Positions 13,420 through 27,639 of a DNA stretch of 64,000 nucleotides are shown here, piece after piece. The position numbers were made by a program, and so were the translations under genes. This stretch comes from Epiperipatus broadwayi. Taxonomy: Eukaryota; Onychophora; Udeonychophora; Euonychophora; Peripatidae. The stretch lies in NCBI GenBank assembly GCA_028023455.1, contig JAQFVV010000275.1, positions 374,001 to 438,000 of the forward strand, given 5' to 3'. The notes under the pieces were generated by a model. That model was given only the letters and a program-made list of their open reading frames with translations. It was not told where the DNA came from and made no database searches. Numbering within the stretch: the first letter of the stretch is position 1; each line of letters opens with the position of its first letter.

Positions 13420-13760
13420 AACATGCATTCACAGTGACATTAATTTTATTATCATTACATAATCAAATTATTTTCTACATTTTGATAAATATTCTTCAGA
13501 ATGAAACAATATCCTGAGTCTATATCATGATGTCTAATACTTAAATCACAGCAAAATGATAACTGATCGTAATTAATCTTATGATAAGTATTCTTCATAT
13601 CTAGAAGTCTTGAGTCATGTCTATATCCCGCTTGTTCATTTGGTTAATTCAAATCCAGATGTTTTTTGTGGATAAATTTTAACATAATAGTTGGAAGATA
13701 TTATAAGATAATGTGGAATTACTTTAAGAAATTTAGTCAATGTCATGTCATAAAGAAAGA
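13420..13760 (-). pseudogene. RTE-type LINE RT remnant (minus strand, internally deleted)
   Basis: On the minus strand the translation contains NEQAGYRHDS (about 13645-13616) and then HHDIDSGYCFILKNIYQNV. These align with REQAGFKSG and HQGIDPGYCHIFKNIYKNA of the RTE copy at 31.9-35.2 kb, in the same order but with an internal stretch containing the FVDYEKAF motif missing. The residues upstream (HKKHLDLN against LQRTLDFH) also agree. It is therefore an old relative of the window's RTE elements, not a random match. A plus-strand fragment of the same domain lies 200 bases to the right. Confidence 0.55.
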
Positions 13761-13951
13761 AAATACTATATCTAAAATATGAACAAAATGATTGTTAATT
13801 CCAATGTACAAAAAGAAAAATATAGCAAAATTGTACAAATAAATATTTTAGGTATCTTAAAATGAAAAAAAATAAATTCAGAATAATCTGAATTCAGGAG
13901 TAATAGTAGTATCATAATAATTATTATCATTCTGCTTGATTGCAAATTAAT

Positions 13952-13977
13952 CCCCCCCCCAAAAAAAAAAAAAAAAA
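13952..13977 (+). repeat. Poly(C)-poly(A) tract
   Basis: A run of about ten C is directly followed by about sixteen A. It sits exactly before the LINE remnant that begins at 13978 and may mark an insertion or truncation junction. Confidence 0.7.
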
Positions 13978-14225
13978 CAAACAACTTATTTTATGTTTTG
14001 TTGACTTTGAGAAAATGTTACCATTGATCATTTAATGATAAGAGTAATACATACTTGATTCTTATAATATAATAAAATAATCTAAAAATATCCATGATAA
14101 TTTAAAAGAATATGAAAATATGTGGAAAAAATGGAAGCTGATTTGAAATTGAAATTAATTCAAACAAAAAGATCCAATTTTATCAAATCTATATGGAAAA
14201 AATAATGGATAAGATAAAATAAAAG
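13978..14225 (+). pseudogene. RTE-type LINE RT remnant (plus strand)
   Basis: Immediately after the poly(A) tract the plus strand reads KQLILCFVDFEKM, matching DQLSLCFGFVDYEKAF of the RTE copies (catalytic motif A). About 180 bases later FKQKDPILSNLY matches the VRQGDSISPKLF motif B. The spacing agrees with RTE RT. Stops and shifts lie between the two. Whether it is part of the same insertion as the minus-strand remnant at 13420-13760 cannot be told. Confidence 0.45.
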
Positions 14226-15414
14226 GAATCATCAGTGCATAGAATGAGAATAAATGAGATATAATGATATAATAATTATTAAAATTAACATTAGAGATGT
14301 GCCAAATTCAGAAGCAACGAGTTATAGATTATGTTATAAAAATATTGCACTTATGAAAACAATCATGCTTGGGTAAAAGTAAATGAAGAAAAAAATAAGC
14401 ATTAGTAGAACTAAACCAATGATTTAGAAACTTTTTTTTTATCTCTTGGAAGTAAAATCATGAGTTATATAAACTGTTAACAATAATTAAAATAAGGTAA
14501 AAACATAATTGAAAATTTTGGATAGAATTTATGAAAATTAAATATACTCGACACATGTTATTTTAGTAGAGTATTATATAAAAATGAAATATAATTGTAA
14601 AAATATTCAGTAAGAAAAATCTTGATTTTTAAAAAGTCATGCTATAAAAAGCTATTGAGAATTGGATGAATACAAACGTTTCCAATAAAGAATATATAAA
14701 AACAAATTCAAGGAAAATATTGAAAACATTTATTGAGAGGGAGTTACAATTGTTTTAACATAAATGATGAATTCAAATGTAAAAATTCTAAAGATTAGTA
14801 TTATATAAAGAACAAACAAACTATGGATGGATCACATTAAAAAATAATGTGTGGAAGCAGCTTACATTCTCTTAGCGTTTTTGCAAGGGTTAGACAAAAT
14901 TAAAGATTATTGAAAAACTTTCATGTACCATATTTTCTGATGATGATATGGAAAATATAAAATACATAAGAAAAATTATTTTTTAGATATCTCATTGCAA
15001 AATAAAAGTATTTTTTATAATAAATTACTTATACATTATAAAGTATGACAGCACATAAATCACAGTACTGGTTTCAAGGAACTCTTTTAACAAGATGGAA
15101 AAATCCTGAAACATTATTAAAACACAAATTAAATTTTTTAAAAATTTTTATTTTATATAAAATACATTTCTTTTTTTTTTTTTTGAAAGTATGAGAAAGG
15201 AAGTTTAATAGAATTAGTAAAAAGCTATAATTTTTTTGAAAAGAGTTGACCTATTGGTAAAAAAAAAGCATGGTGTTAGATTTTTTTGTAAAACATAATT
15301 AAATATCTTTCATTGTTAGAATTCCTCATATCAATTTAAGGCTAATAGTATTAAAATTTCCCTGTACAATAAGATATAAATGATCATTTCATTAGTGGCT
15401 ATGTTTCAAACTTG
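14226..15414. other. Unassigned AT-rich DNA
   Basis: AT-rich with scattered homopolymers, including a T run near 15174-15184. No reliable motif was found; it may hold further LINE debris. Confidence 0.35.
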
Positions 15415-17965
15415 CTGGATAGCATTATTATAACAATACCATTAAAAGATCAAATATTTCTTCTTGGAGACTTTAATGTACATGTTGGTAGAAATAATAG
15501 ACTGGTTACAAGTATTAGAAATAATGATATTAGCTATAAATTTAAATAATCTATTGTTATTGAATTTCTGCACAAGACATAGATTGGCTGCTATAAAGAA
15601 ACATGTATGCATCCACACTCAATATAATGACATTTAATAGATAACACTATAATTAGGAGTTAGAATATAAGGATTCATATCACACAATCACCTAAAAGTG
15701 CAAATTGTTGGACAAATATTGGTATACTCCAAGATTAAAATAGTTCCATTAAAAAGTAATTATTCTAGTCATATTTACAAGAAAATTGATGTTCATTATT
15801 TAAAAATATCTACTATACACATTAAATTTCAGCAGCTATTATGCATTAAAATTGCTAATTTGAACTTTAAAAATTGTCATATTATCAAAACATGGACTTT
15901 TTTAAAGAGTATATTGTAGATTCAAGCAAATTTATTCTTGGATTCAATAAAAAAAGAATTATGACTAGTTTTCTGAGAATGATCTGATTTTTTAATAATT
16001 TGATTTAAAAAAATGTATTTTCTGTTTGAAAAAAAAAATAAATTAAAATGTGGAATATAATAAACATAGAGTTCTAAAATCAGAAGTTCAACGATTGACA
16101 AGAAAACTTAAAAATAATTAGTGAATTAAAATTGCAAAAAAATAAAAACATTTGTTAATTGTGGCCATTCTAAATCATTTTTTTGATGCATTGAAACCAG
16201 TGTATAAATGTGAGAAGTAGTATTATAACCCTATTAAATCAAGTAATAGATAATGAAAACAATAATATATCTATTTTAACAATTCATATAGATTTGTACA
16301 AAGATATTCAGTTTAGTGAAGTCAAATCAACTCTTTGCAATCTTAAGAATGGAAAGCCACAAGTCTTGATGAAATACTAGGAAAAGTTTTAAAAATATGG
16401 TGGTAATATTCTAACTTCAAAATATTGGAATTTTTGTAGGAAAATATAATTTCATGAAGTTGTTTTGCCTAATCTTAAGAATGCTTATATATTTCCAATT
16501 TTTTTAAAATAAAAGGAATAGACAATATTGCAATATGCATTGTGTATATCATTATTATCCAATGCAGTAAAGATAATTTCAAGAACTTTGATGGATAAGT
16601 TGTTTTCATTTAGAAATGAATAACCACCAAAGATTTAATGTAGATTTAGAAAATCAAAAATATATATAGAATTTATTTTTATTGCCAGGGAAATGAAAAG
16701 CTTACAAGGAATAAAATAATTATTTATATATTACCTTTATTGATTTGGGCAAAGCATATGATTTAGTTAATGAAACTTGTTTAAATCATGATTTGAAATT
16801 AGTTAGTTATAAACCAAAATTTATTCTTATGCATTTTTGTAAGATGGAGTGAGAAAATTTTTTTTTTTTTTACTGCAAGTGAAAAATCTGAAGCATTTGA
16901 AATGGAAATTGGGACTGAAAATGAAAGTGTTTCTACTTCAACATTAATTTTTAAGACAGATTTTTAAATATTTTATAGAAGGATTAATGAAACAGGGATT
17001 AATATTCAATATAAGGTTGAATAGAATTTTTAATTTGAATCATTTGAAAGCAAAAACACAACTTTATCTTCTTGGATTCCAGATTTACAATAAGCTGATG
17101 ATTGTGCTATTGTTTTTAGTTCAAAAGATGATTTAGAGAATGTACTCAATATTTGAATGCAACATTAATGTTCAAAAAATTCAAGTTCTTTATTAGCCAA
17201 TAGTATAAAAAACATCCATAAAAACTTCTTGTTGAATAGTTATCAACTTGAGAATGTAAATTATTTTAAATGCATTGGTAGTTTTATAAATATAAAAATG
17301 ATTTTATATTTTGAAATACAGTAAAGACTCCAATATGCTGCTGCTGCTTTTAGCAAGTTGAGATATAAAAAGATTTCACCACAGAGAAATAATTATAGCT
17401 GTATTATAAAGCTATTGTTTTATCTAATTTATTGTATGAAAGTTAGAAAGGCATTTAAAAAATTTCATTTAAGGATGCTCTGTAAAATTTTAAAAATGCA
17501 ATGCTAAGATCATATGTTTTTCAATGTGCTGATTGTGATACTACAGAGTTCATTACTATAAAATAATTTCTTTATTGGATTGAACATTTAAATGAATGAA
17601 AAATGCATGACTTTATAAAAAGTTATTTATAGTTAATATGAGCTTGATTTTTATGGAAAATGTTCTCATTTATATTATAAGGATTATATTAAAGATATTC
17701 TAAAAAAGTGCTATATTGAATGCTTCTATTGGAAAGATATGGCAGAAAATATAATATATTTAACAGTTACAATTACACGTGATATTGAAGTATTTCAGAA
17801 AGAAAAATTTTCTGCTGAAGAAATTAAAAGAGCATCACAAAATATCAACCAAACCAAAAAAATAAATCAGCATGTTGTATATGTAGACATACTTGTGGTT
17901 CACAAATTGGTTTATATAGTCATTGCAAAACTAATATCTAGAGTAGTCTTTTTTTATTCTTTATA
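15415..17965 (+). pseudogene. Nearly full-length decayed LINE: endonuclease, RT, C-terminal zinc finger
   Basis: All main parts of an AP-endonuclease LINE can be traced in order. LLGDFNVHVGRNN (about 15460) is the endonuclease DFN motif. TCMHPHS then HLID (about 15602-15645) matches the T-W-x-HP ... H-x-LDY endonuclease end. NGKATSLDEILGKVLKYGG (about 16350) is the pre-RT motif. FIDLGKAYD (about 16738) is RT motif A. DLQ-stop-ADDCAIVF (about 17081-17115) is the YADD box with Y lost to a stop. A terminal CRHTCGSQIGLYSHC (about 17884-17925) is a zinc finger typical of one widespread animal LINE group. Each part is interrupted by stops and shifts. It belongs to a different family from the two RTE copies, and another fragment of it lies at 28655. 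Confidence 0.7.
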
Positions 17966-20900
17966 GTTGGAATGACTATATTCATTTATAAATGGCTGCC
18001 ATATGCATGTATGTATAAGGGATAAATAAACAATTTAATTCTAGTCTAATAGGAATTATATTTCATTTTTATAACTTTTTTATGAGTGTATGCATATAAT
18101 ATTAATTTGATCATTATAGTATATATAATAAATTTAAATGTTTAATATCAATAACTACACAACATTTTGTTAAATTTATTTATACAAGCTAGCCTTTTTC
18201 TACTGAAATATAAATTTGCCAACTATAATATTTATTATATGATTTGCTGCAGAATTGTTATTTCTTAAGATATAAATGATTGTATTTTGCTTCATGCATC
18301 ATGTATTTAGAGTAAAATTTTATTATTTTAATACATTTTTACTGCTAAATTTTATTTTTATTTTTTTCAAATTATAGTTAAATTTTTTATATCAATTTTA
18401 TTTATATTTTTTAAATAAAAGAAATTTGCCATGTTTTGTCATTCTATTATATATATGTAAGCTTGTATTTATTAATTTGTCTTTTTTCACAATATCTCAT
18501 CTCTCAAATATAATTTCTATAAGGAATCTCATATATGTTACTTTTGTCCATTTTGTTAATTTCATCTTTTGTAATAATTTTTAGTTTGTGGTTTATGTGA
18601 TTCAGAAGTGAACAATCAAAAAATAAAGTGAATGAGTTGACAATATGAGTAGTGTATTAAATATTAACAGATTATTAAGTGATGCAAAATGTAAATTTAA
18701 AAAAAGTAGAAAAGAGGTATTCTGGATGAGATTATTTGTTAATGTTGAAAGTCATATATTGAAGAATAAAGAGTAGTCTAAAAACAATTTAAAGAGCATA
18801 TACTTGTTTTCTTTAATATTTAAAGGCTATGAATTATGGTCCAATAGAAAAATTAACTTTAAATTCAATAATGTAAACACTTTGTATGAGAAGAGAAATG
18901 ACTTAAAAATTCTTTTAATGGTAAAAGAAGTAATTGTTATTAGAAGGAAAAGTAAAATATTGCTAAAGTAAAAATACATGAAGCATGAGATATCAAATAA
19001 CCACTTGCATTTTGAAAAATGATTTCACAGCATTTCATACCATAAATGTTATAGGTAACAAGATTATATTTGTAATAGTCAAAATCATGTTTTTATAAGA
19101 AAATTTTATTAAACATTATGTTATAATTTTATTAGTAACTTAAACATATTTATATATAGAAAGCATTATTATGTTTTCCAGTTAAAGTGTTTAGAAGACA
19201 CTTTAGTGTTTATCTTGTATATTATAAGTTTCATTCAGTAGTATATAATTTACAATAGACTATGTTATATGCTTATTTAAATTCAATTGGTGATATTTAT
19301 AAATAAAACATGGAATTATTACATTTTTACCTTGCTAAAATATATTTGTGTATATGTTTATTATTTATATAAAAACTAATCAGTTTTACATTTATTATTT
19401 ATATAGAAGTAATATATTTAATGATTGTGTATTACATCTATTTCTTTTAAAAAAAAAAGAATAATGTCTACTTTATATATGCATAAATTTCTAGTAAACA
19501 TTTTTGGTAAAATAGGCAAGAAAAATTTTTGTGCTTTTTCTTTTTCATCACTATGCAGAAAATAACTGACTCATTTCTAAATCAAATAAATTATGAATCT
19601 TGCACATCCACTGATAAAATAAATTTTAAATAAAATAATTGAAGTTACTGAATATCAGTATAATGTAATAGCACTGTCTTCTACCCTCAATCAATTTTTA
19701 TCTAGATATCTGCCTCCATTCTACTTTATCAGTGCAACTTTTTATACACACATGCTAAACTTAAGATTTTCACAGACAAAAGATATGAATAAAGTTTTTT
19801 GATTTCCAATGTGTATAGTTGCTTATTATTACAGCTCAGAAATTCTAATTAGATTTTATCTGGTAAATAATCAGTATAATATATTGTGACCTTTTATTTA
19901 AGTCCCTAAATTAATAATTCCAAAATTTTAAATGATGATATATTTAATATCAAAATCTTACTAAGGTGGTTTTCAATAGAGATTATTTTGAATGTACTGG
20001 GAAATTTGCTTTAGTGGAGATGAGATTTCAAACCCAGTCTAGGCTCTGACTAGACTAAAATAACAATTTAAAAGTATTATTATTGTTTGGTAGATAAATA
20101 CATTGCTATTTTATTAGTTTTGAATAGCAATTGAAATAAATAAATAATTAAATCAAATTGTTAAAGTCTTGTAAAATAAATCATTATAGTAAATTATTTA
20201 AGCATATTTTTTTAGTACTAAACATAAAATGAAGCCAGAGGGGGTAATACTAATTATGCATACCCAAAATCATTGGCTAATTCTCTCCCAGAGTGCAATA
20301 TAATAAAAGCTATATATGTTTTAACAAAGCTATAGGGGGTGGACTAATTAAGAAAAACAAGAACCAAGTAAACACAAACCTCAGCTCTGATTTAAAATAA
20401 AAAAAAAATTAAAAATCAACAAAATTCTGAAATCTAATTGTATGGAAGTAGAATACCTTGCTGTCTAAAGATGTTTGAATAAGAAATCTTAAAAACCTTG
20501 CTATATTTTAAGCCATTTCCACGACTGCATATTTCCTAGGATTGACACTGGAGAAGGAAGTTAAAACCATGGAGATAAGTTTTTATTTGAACAAGTACTG
20601 CTTTAAACCCAGGAAAATTCAAGCAAAAGTAAGCCTTTGCTTTTATGTTGTGTATATTTTTAAAATATCTTCTTTGGAAATGACACGCAAATCATTTATA
20701 AGTAGACTAAAAAGTTGATAATGTTTATATTTCGCGCGCTAGTCTTGTTATCCAGCAGAACGATGTTATATGCTTGTAAAGTAAAATATCAAGTTAAAAA
20801 TAATAATAATAATAATTGGAGATAATATTAAAACAAGTGTTATATATGATATATAGAAAATAAATTTAAAAGTCATTTTGAAATAATCTAACTTTTAATA

Positions 20901-23900
20901 AAGTAAATATGAAAATATTTTCGTAATGTTATTCTCTATAGTCTGCAAAATTTTATCGCGCGGGAACCTATGTAATGAAAGAACTAGTCAATTACGAGCT
21001 GATTAAAATGCTAGATATGTCAATGTGATAATTGGATAAATCCGTTTTAGTATTAGTGGATAGTTATTATTTTGCCAATGGAAATATAATAAAATAAATG
21101 TTTGTTTTTAAAATTGTATTGGGAAAATATACGTCATCATCGTAATAGTATTTTAAATATTTACAATGCTCGGATTATTGAAAGTTGTGACACATTACTG
21201 TATGAAGGGAAAATCAAACCAGTAAATAACTTTAAAAAAGAAAATAAATATATTAAGTGTGATAAAATTCGACTAATGTCAAAAAAAAAAAAAAATTATC
21301 TTGATCTTAAAAGTAATAAATGATTTTTGTTATATTTCATTTGAAACGCTTACCGAATAAATCAATAAAGATTTTAATAAGTTTGTTTTGAAGTTTGTTT
21401 TGAATTATCTAGAGCAAGTAGATAAATTTATCTTTTTAAATATGCTACAATTAGAAACGTGAATATTAATTGCCTGATGAATTATCGCCACGGAAACTCT
21501 TAAATAATTTCTACTTTTGGATAAGTGTTGAATTTTGTTCTATTATACATACAACAGGATAATGAAATATATATGCTTAATCTAGACTGATTGCTCATCC
21601 TAATAACCATTTATATTATTCTAACTCACCAGGATAAATAACTTGGAACAGAGTATAAAATTTAATGGATAAAAATGTGCTTTTATTTTTCTTTATCATT
21701 GCTGCGTTATTACTTACGTAATGTATTACTTAGAAATTTTGTTTTTAAACATATGTGTTTTACAATGGCATGAAAGATATATATATATTAAGTTCAAGAA
21801 AAATGTGTAAAATATATATCTATTTGAGGTATGTTTTTTTTTTTTTTTTAGTTAAGAGAAAACCAGAAAATATATATATCATTTATTTAGAGAGAGTGAT
21901 AAAAAATATTTACTTCTCAAATAGTGTAAAACTAGTTTTAAGATAAAAAAAGAAAAAAGAAAAAAAAGGTAAATGTACATACATTTTATCAAAAATATAT
22001 ATACATATTGGCATGACTGAATTATTTTCTTATATAAAAGAAAATCTGATATAAACCTTTTTCATTTTTTGTAATTTGCTATAGAAGTTAACGTGTCCAC
22101 TTTGAATACAAATACAAGTTTGATCTTTATTGTTTAAATCCGTTGTGCTCTCTTTAATAAAATATAGTTGTCATTCTAAAATGATTAACAATCATTGGAT
22201 ATAGGTATTTTGGTTTGGCTGTTGATCCACTAATGGTTTTACATTATAAAATGGAATATGTAGATTTTCACTGTTATTGTTGGTATTGTTTTTGTCTTGC
22301 TATAATTTGAGAATGACTAGAGACAGTTTTTAGTTAACGGGATGTTCCAATTGAATGGCATCCAATATATTAATATTTATATGAAGCATAGGCTGATGAA
22401 GTGTCACCTATGGCTAATTTCATGAGAGAAAAGATGGATAGAATCTGAGCAGTAATTAATGCTCATTAGTATAAATAATCCTAAAAAGAAAGGATATCTA
22501 TGGTTTGAATTCTAGTCTTTTCGTGGTGAGGCAAGGCCCACACACATATGTATACCCATAGAGAGGTATAGAATCAGCCATATATTATTATACAACTGTC
22601 ATGTTGTTTTTTATAAAGTCTCCCATCTTAGTGTTAAATTCCTCATGATAATATGGAGATAGTTTTTTCCACCATGTATGGTGAAGTGTAACAGGTCAAA
22701 ATCATATAGCAAGTATGGAAACAATGTTAAAGCTAGGAATACAGATCTAGCATAGTGTTTTCTTAATTGAAATAGTGTTTATGATGTTGGAAGATCATCA
22801 TCCATACAGACAGACCAAACTAGAATCTATTTGTAATTGTAGAATTTAGATGTACAAGTAAGAGAGGCACATGGGCAGAATGGATTCATCTTCATCAAAT
22901 AATGATGTGACAGTAGAATTGTAAGATCAGTTTTGTATTCAAAGGTTGAGCTGTGGACATAGGTAATGCTTAATGAGATCTAGGTGTCTTTGATTTTTGA
23001 ATGTTTAATCATATTCATTTAATGCACTAAACTTAGTCATTTCAAAGTTAAATAAGTTAGTAATTGCACAGAATGTGATAATTGCCCTTATCATATTCTG
23101 ATAAAAGATAGGGCTTTGGGATAATGCAATACTTTATAATGTTGGAATTCTAAATTTAAACTTTGTGCATATCCTAGAGTTCTAAATATACTGCTATTAT
23201 GTAATTTAAGTGCTAGTGCAGCTTAAATAGGTTTTAGTATCTTATTTTGAAAAATATGCCCAAAGAGCAACAAATGATATTTTGAACATTATTTTCTACT
23301 TGGTTGTATCATTTGCTGAGTATATGGTCAAGGGGATAATAAGTATTTGTCCCATCCATAAATTATTTCAATAGATTAGTTTTATTTCATGCCATATCTG
23401 TAAATTAAAATTTTGTACATAGTGTAAATAAAGTTTGTTGTATTTAAAAATTTATGTAGTTGCATGTAGTCTTATTGCTAATTACCACATCTATATGCTA
23501 TTATTGTTATTGCTATCAACCTACAGAAGATTATAAATTGAAATCATCCTCAACCAATATAGTCCTAGTAACTATATTATGCTATATCAAAATAATTTTG
23601 GTAAGTCTTATAATTTATTGGTACATCTAATGCATTATCACATAATAATCAAAATGTTGATAACTTGTAGTACAGATTGTTTTAAACAATATCTTAAAAG
23701 ATAAACATAGTCTTGATTTAATTGATTTAGTTAAATCCGCAGAGCTATCATTCACTGATCTTGATCACATTGTTTATAATTATTTAAGAAAAGGAATTTG
23801 GTAAGTTATTGTTTTTTTTTAATTATCCAAAAAGTCATTTCCATTCATAAATTTTAAAGTTTATATTAATTATAAAGTTTATGAGTAACTGCTAAATATA

Positions 23901-24289
23901 GTTCTTAATTTGAGTTTATATTGAGAGCTGTTTTGTGCATTATGTTTGGGTAGTGGTAAAATCCCTCTTACTGACCCAAATATATGTTGTATAACAATTT
24001 ATAGTGTTTGAACCCTGAGAAGAATTAATTGTTAAGTCTTAAGATAGAATTTAAATTTGTAGTAAATTTTATCGCTAGTCAGTTATTATAGTTGGACTTG
24101 GAAATAGATTATTTTCACTGTTTTATGAAAGTTAACCAAACCTTAAGGTAAATTAGTTATTTTGGACTCAAATGTATAATTTGTTTTAACTTCAGGATAA
24201 ATATTCTGGTTGTGTCAAGCTTGAAATCCCTATTTTTATTTAGCTTATCTTTTTACCATTTCATACCGTATTAGGTCATAATTTAAGAT
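17966..24289. other. Long AT-rich region without recognisable genes
   Basis: Open frames are short and resemble no known family. Two GC-containing motifs stand out (CGCGCG near 20733 and 20957) but form no clear element. The stretch 22300-24250 is slightly less AT-rich and may be old single-copy or unrecognised repeat DNA. No tRNA, splice-supported exon or terminal repeat was identified. Confidence 0.4.
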
Positions 24290-24620
24290 TTCAATCTCCA
24301 TCATTAACATTATTCTTCAATTTCATCTTGATCGTACTTGTACTTATTCATTCTCATCTAACATTAATTCATTATCATAATTGATTAATCATACATTAAC
24401 TTTTATTCTTTTATCATCTCAACCATTCATTAACTCTTATTCTATCATTATCTCAGTCATTCCTTATTCTCTTACATCTTTCTCTTCATTCTTAGACTCA
24501 TTTCATTCCACTATTTAATTATCACCTCTTTCTATCATCCATTTAGTCATCTACATCATAATTTACTTATCATTTCATTTATAAGTTTAATTTCACAATC
24601 ATTCCAGACATATAATTATT
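24290..24620. repeat. Pyrimidine-rich imperfect repeat tract
   Basis: The plus strand is dominated by T, C and A with recurring short blocks such as TCATTAAC, TTATTCT and TATCATTATCTCA. Two roughly 33-nt units can be matched near 24396-24465. Strand asymmetry (almost no G) persists for over 300 bases. The role is unknown. Confidence 0.45.
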
Positions 24621-25939
24621 AGTTATTTATTAGTTTGCTGAATATCAAATTTAACTTATCTCATTTTGTTTGTGTGGATTTCAGGGCTGGTTTGACCAGA
24701 AGTTTTTATCTTTATTAGTCGCCTTGTGATCTTCTTTAGATAGACAGTTTCATGCTAGTTTTATTTAATCCAGGAATCATTTCGTTAGTTTTGCATTTTT
24801 GTTTTTTCATGCTTATATTCTTGAGCGTGTGAGTATGTTAGGTTCCATAAGAGAATTTAATCACTAAAATGTGCGGTATGATTCATTGATAACCAGCTAG
24901 ATCAGGAAGCTAGGGTACAGTAGTGATTATGGTGCCTAAAACGTGATATGATTCATTTATAGTACAGCGGTTTTTGGGAGAAGGTTACAATATATATATA
25001 TATATAAGTATAAGAAATAATGTAAAAAAGTGAAATAAAAAAAAACTAATTTTAAAATATTTTCTAAAAAAATTGTGGATGGAAGCTTTATTCTTTTTTT
25101 GTATTTTCTAATGCAAACAATTTCATTTTAGAATTTTATTGTCATCATTGATTGTTGCTTGATAGAAATTATCACATTTAGGATAAAATTTTAATTTCTA
25201 TTACTACTGCTGCTGACTAGCTGTTTTAATGCATGATTATGCTAAACTAGTCTAAACTCTGATATGATGATTTCCCATGGCCACATATGAATTCTTACAA
25301 AACATTTAGAAATTTTACAATCAGTATGTGTTTTAAAAAAAAAAATTGAACCTTTTATTTAGTATAATGTTATCAATTTTTTGATCACTGGGAAAAAAAC
25401 ATTTTAATAAAAATAATATTTGAAAACAATTTATTTAATCAGTTTGTTTATTTATAAAAAAAAGAAAGTAAGGCCTTCAGTTTGAATGTTTTATTGCTTT
25501 TATTTTCAATATAGTACATTACTTTCTTTATACTTTTCACACCACTCAATATTAAAAATATATTCAATAGAATAATTTTTTAAAAAACATTTTAAAAAAT
25601 CATTTGAAAAGACTGAAAATGTGAGAAAAATTTCATTTATCTATTTACATGTATACATTTGTTAAAAACAGAAAATGTCAAAAAAAATCATCAGTTTTCT
25701 AAACAAAGCCACCAGTAGAACAATTTAAACATTGATTTTTATTTTCATAGAATAGTTGATATATGAATTAAGACTGCTGATGTAAATAAAAACTCACTTT
25801 ATTCATTATCATATGTCTCTTTGGTAATTATCATCTATTTTTTATGCTAAGTTTATAAATTGCCAATTTTAAAGTCATGATATCTTTTACTGGGCAATCA
25901 AAAAATTACAGACTAGAAAATTGGAAGTGTTTTCCTGAA
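24621..25939. other. Unassigned AT-rich DNA
   Basis: No coding signal. A short related pair, TATGATTCATTGATAAC near 24878 and ATATGATTCATTTATAG near 24946, may be the edge of an unrecognised repeat. An (AT) run lies near 24993-25006. Confidence 0.3.
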
Positions 25940-26115
25940 GGTTTGTGATGATGGTGTTCTAGTTGTATTTTTATATTGGACTATTTCCATAATCTAATAT
26001 GAGTATTGAATGTATTTGAAATATTTAAATAAAAGTAAATTTTTCTAAAGACATTCCAAACTTATATTAGATGATGGAAATAGTCCACTATACAAATACA
26101 ATATAGAATTGGAAG
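25940..26115. repeat. PLE-tail fragment forming an inverted repeat
   Basis: The right half (about 26005-26100) matches the PLE-associated arm at 28335-28420 in direct orientation, and the left half is its inverted copy: GGACTATTTCCAT near 25978 pairs with ATGGAAATAGTCC near 26075. It looks like a small palindromic relic of the PLE whose larger palindrome lies at 27316-28430. Confidence 0.6.
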
Positions 26116-27315
26116 CTTATAAACCTTCAATTTGACTTGAACACATTGACAATTATTTATTTGTATATTTATATGGAATCAAAAAATACCATACAATAGA
26201 TACATAGAATTTTAGAAGTTAAATAAGATGTGAACATATGTAAAAAAAAAAAGAGGTTAAATATAATAGGATTCTCTGAGATAAAGTGAATGAGTTATGA
26301 AGGAATGAATAAAGATTTAGAATTTCATATTCTTGCTATATATGTCAAAAGAATTGTATAGGTATTGTTTCAGATTCAATAATAAAAATATTTTAAATTC
26401 AAACTGTATATTAAATGAAGGCATATCCATGAACTTTTTACATATACATATCATTCAATAATGATGATGAAATAGAAAATACATGTATAAGAAATTGAAA
26501 AATAATATAAAATTGTTGTGTAATAATAATGAAGAACTAGAATATTATGTGAAAACTTATAAAATGTGATAAAATTGTAGGAGATTGTGAGCTTAAAGAA
26601 AAAAATAAAAAAAGTGAAAAAAATAAGATTTTGCAGATTGAAACAACAGCATATTAATAGTAAACATGTCGTTTTAAAAATTGAAGAGAAGTATTATATA
26701 TTAAAGCTCCAAATGATAAAATATTTTTAATAGTATTAAAAAGGCATGCATATATCTTTACATTGATATATATTTATACCACTATGTAGTAGTAGAATTG
26801 AGATCTCCTTTTAAAGTAATAAAAAAAAAACAGAATTTAAAAAATGAGGAATTGATAAATTAATAGTGGATATTTTAAAAAAAATTGGATGAGAAAAAAT
26901 ATTTAAATAGTAATTAATTAATTAATATAAAAAATTCTAATAAAATATTAAAATTATTTAAATAAAATTTAAGACCTTGCAATAAAAGTTAGACTATAAA
27001 AAATATAAGAAATATGATGAATAATATAGTAGAAAGAATATAAAAAATATGAAGAAGGATGAGTAAAAACCTTGATAGTTGAATAGATAAATAAAACAGA
27101 GAAGCTAGAAAAATAGAATAGAAAAAGAAATGTTATAAAATTTAATTAATATAATTTAATATAAAATAGAATAAAAAAAAATTAATTGTATAGGTAGATG
27201 GCTACAAGACTTTTGGAAAGGTAAAGCAGTGGATTTTTTGTTATATCATATATAATTTAATATATCCTGTTATTGATATTTTTAAATTTAGAAAGTTAAG
27301 ATAAATATAAATTTT
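26116..27315. other. A-rich unassigned DNA
   Basis: Strongly A-rich on the plus strand, especially 26550-27180. No recognisable gene. Confidence 0.4.
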
Positions 27316-27514
27316 AGTTGTATTTTTATATTGGACTATTTCCATAATCTATTATGAGTATTAAATGTCTTTAGAAAAATTTACATGTATTTAAATATTT
27401 CAAATACATTCAACTGTTAGTAATAGCACATCAAACAGGTTAGTATATATGCCCAACATTTTGAGAGGTATTATTTTTTCTCTTCTTCAGGTGTTGCTGG
27501 CCTGACATGTGACA

Positions 27515-27601
27515 GTACTAGCATGGGATTTGAACATTGGGTCATTAGATTCTTGGTATTGAATTTTAAAGTAATGCTCTAACCAATTGAGCTATCCTGC
27601 C
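27515..27601 (-). ncRNA. tRNA-derived (SINE-like) block within the PLE 3' region
   Basis: On the minus strand the block starts GGCAGGATAGCTCAATTGG, a good A box (TAGCTCAATTGG) with a D-arm that pairs GCTC with GAGC. It ends near TGTTCAAATCCC, a good B box. The part between is longer than in a mature tRNA and can form CATTA/TAATG around a large loop. It lies 39 bases after the GIY-YIG stop codon. A shortened, inverted copy occurs at about 28175-28225 with GATTTGAATCCC. This is probably a SINE head or a tRNA-like part of the element's own tail, not a working tRNA. Confidence 0.5.
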
Positions 27602-27639
27602 AAAGACAACACTTAGCTATGAGGTTCCTCTTGATTTTT